The notes below the pieces were generated by a model that had not been told where the DNA came from, ran no database searches, and worked only from the letters and a program-made list of their open reading frames with translations. The translations under genes and the position numbers were made by a program. DNA of 64,000 nucleotides from Streptomyces seoulensis (GTDB lineage Bacteria; Actinomycetota; Actinomycetes; Streptomycetales; Streptomycetaceae): contig NZ_CP032229.1 of the NCBI RefSeq assembly GCF_004328625.1, positions 1,054,001 to 1,118,000 of the forward strand. Reading direction: 5' to 3'. This document shows, piece after piece, positions 63,481 to 64,000 of this stretch; the first letter of the stretch is position 1; each line of letters opens with the position of its first letter.

Positions 63481-63496
63481 GAGGGAGAACCTGACC

Positions 63497-63535
63497 GGAG
63501 CGGGCCCCGCCGTCTTCTCGGCAGGGGCCCGCTCC
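63497..63535. terminator. Bidirectional hairpin between the DUF5703 gene and the collagen-like gene
   Basis: A 12-bp stem GGAGCGGGCCCC / GGGGCCCGCTCC, extended by GCCG/CGGC past an A bulge, with loop TCTTCT. It lies 17 bases after the DUF5703 stop and 24 bases before the stop of the next gene on the other strand. Confidence 0.82.
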
Positions 63536-63558
63536 GTCTTCCGGGTGGTCCGGTCGGA

Positions 63559-64000
63559 TCAGGCCGCGTTCCGCGCCTTGCGGTACAGGACCGCACCCGC
63601 GAGGACCGCGCCCGCGCCGGCCGACAGCGCGAGGCCGAGGGGCAGGTTGTCACCGGTGTGCGCGAGCTGACCGCCTGCGGCGTGGCTGTAGCCGACCTGC
63701 GAGGTCCCCTGCGGGGTGCTTCCGCCGCCGGTGGAGGGGGTCGCGGGGGTGCTCGGCCGGCCCGGTGTGCTGGGGGTGCCGGGGGTACTGGGCTGACCCG
63801 GGTTGCCCGGAGTGCCGGGGTTTCCGGGTGTACCGGGGTTTCCGGGTGTACCGGGGTTGCCGGGCTGACCCGGGTTACCGGGAGTGCCAGGGTTGCCAGG
63901 CTGTCCAGGGGTGCCGGGGTTACCGGGGTGCCCAGGTGTGCCGGGGGTACCGGGCCGACCAGGAGTGCCGGGATTCCCAGGCTGGCCCGGATGGGCCGGC
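63559..64000 (-). CDS. C-terminal end of a collagen-like, LAHTG sortase-anchored surface protein, probable long chaplin (cut by window edge)
   Basis: Only the last 147 codons are in the window. Reading from the edge, about 80 residues are Gly-Pro-rich triplets ([15 protein letters not shown], collagen-like), then a Ser/Thr/Gly linker and the cell-wall sorting signal [35 protein letters not shown]: motif, hydrophobic helix and basic tail. LAxTG is the signal used by Streptomyces class E sortases for long chaplins. In S. coelicolor the next gene in this order, from memory, is chpC, so this is probably ChpC. The chaplin domains themselves lie outside. Confidence 0.85.
   Translation of the reverse strand, partial: PAHPGQPGNPGTPGRPGTPGTPGHPGNPGTPGQPGNPGTPGNPGQPGNPGTPGNPGTPGNPGTPGNPGQPSTPGTPSTPGRPSTPATPSTGGGSTPQGTSQVGYSHAAGGQLAHTGDNLPLGLALSAGAGAVLAGAVLYRKARNAA

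Noticed and set aside
63740..64000. Repetitive Pro/Gly codon tract resembling a tandem DNA repeat or CRISPR-like array
   Set aside because: The repeats translate in frame as collagen-like PG triplets and lack the conserved repeat/variable spacer layout of a CRISPR array.

Overview
The window is a high-GC actinobacterial chromosome segment, almost certainly from Streptomyces. The evidence is the strongly G/C-biased third codon positions, frequent GTG starts, a cvn conservon ending in a CYP157-type P450, the Pup-proteasome locus, a mycothiol ligase gene and the gylR-glpFKD operon. From memory, gene order closely follows the S. coelicolor core region around SCO1621 to SCO1674, so most of it is vertically inherited core genome. 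I see no tRNA, rRNA, CRISPR array, insertion sequence or prophage.

Layout. 1-1444 holds the end of a glycine betaine/proline-type ABC transporter. 1632-5152 holds a 5'-3' exonuclease, an iron-box-controlled siderophore-interacting protein, an acetyltransferase and a pseudouridine synthase. 5162-9755 (minus) is a five-gene conservon: sensor-like ATPase, roadblock protein, DUF742, small GTPase and P450. 10003-12810 is a Ski2/Mtr4-like helicase. 12982-17565 carries tatC, tatA, a small membrane protein, a zinc ribbon, the WYL pair pafC/pafB and an FKBP. 17640-28820 is the pupylation/proteasome district: FKBP lipoprotein, pafA, an MFS exporter with a divergent LacI regulator, prcA, prcB, an endonuclease VII-like gene overlapping prcB, pup, dop and arc.

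29084-38834 is a mixed stretch: ferredoxin, secreted protein, trmI, site-2 protease, Fe-S RecB-like nuclease, orphan response regulator, two tandem peptide-binding lipoproteins and a HAD phosphatase. 38974-47860 has metH and the glycerol regulon gylR-glpF-glpK-glpD with two matching operator-like inverted repeats. 48068-51031 is a membrane-embedded NACHT NTPase, framed by hairpins and apparently inserted between glpD and the PAC2-family gene parJ. 51126-55714 holds parJ, mshC and a conserved, poorly understood three-gene set (PI3K-like, DUF3090, phosphoglycerate-mutase-like). 55805-64000 has corA, a ferritin-like protein, an LLM oxidoreductase, an aldo/keto reductase, a degenerate RecD-like protein, two small hypotheticals and the collagen-like C-terminal end of a LAHTG sortase-anchored protein, probably a long chaplin.

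Functional links. PafA joins Pup to target proteins after Dop deamidates the C-terminal Gln of Pup; ARC feeds pupylated proteins to the PrcA/PrcB proteasome; PafB/PafC are the DNA-damage transcription activators first found beside this pathway. GylR controls glycerol uptake (GlpF), phosphorylation (GlpK) and oxidation (GlpD). Nearly every convergent gene pair is separated by a strong GC hairpin without a long T-tract, as is usual in Streptomyces.
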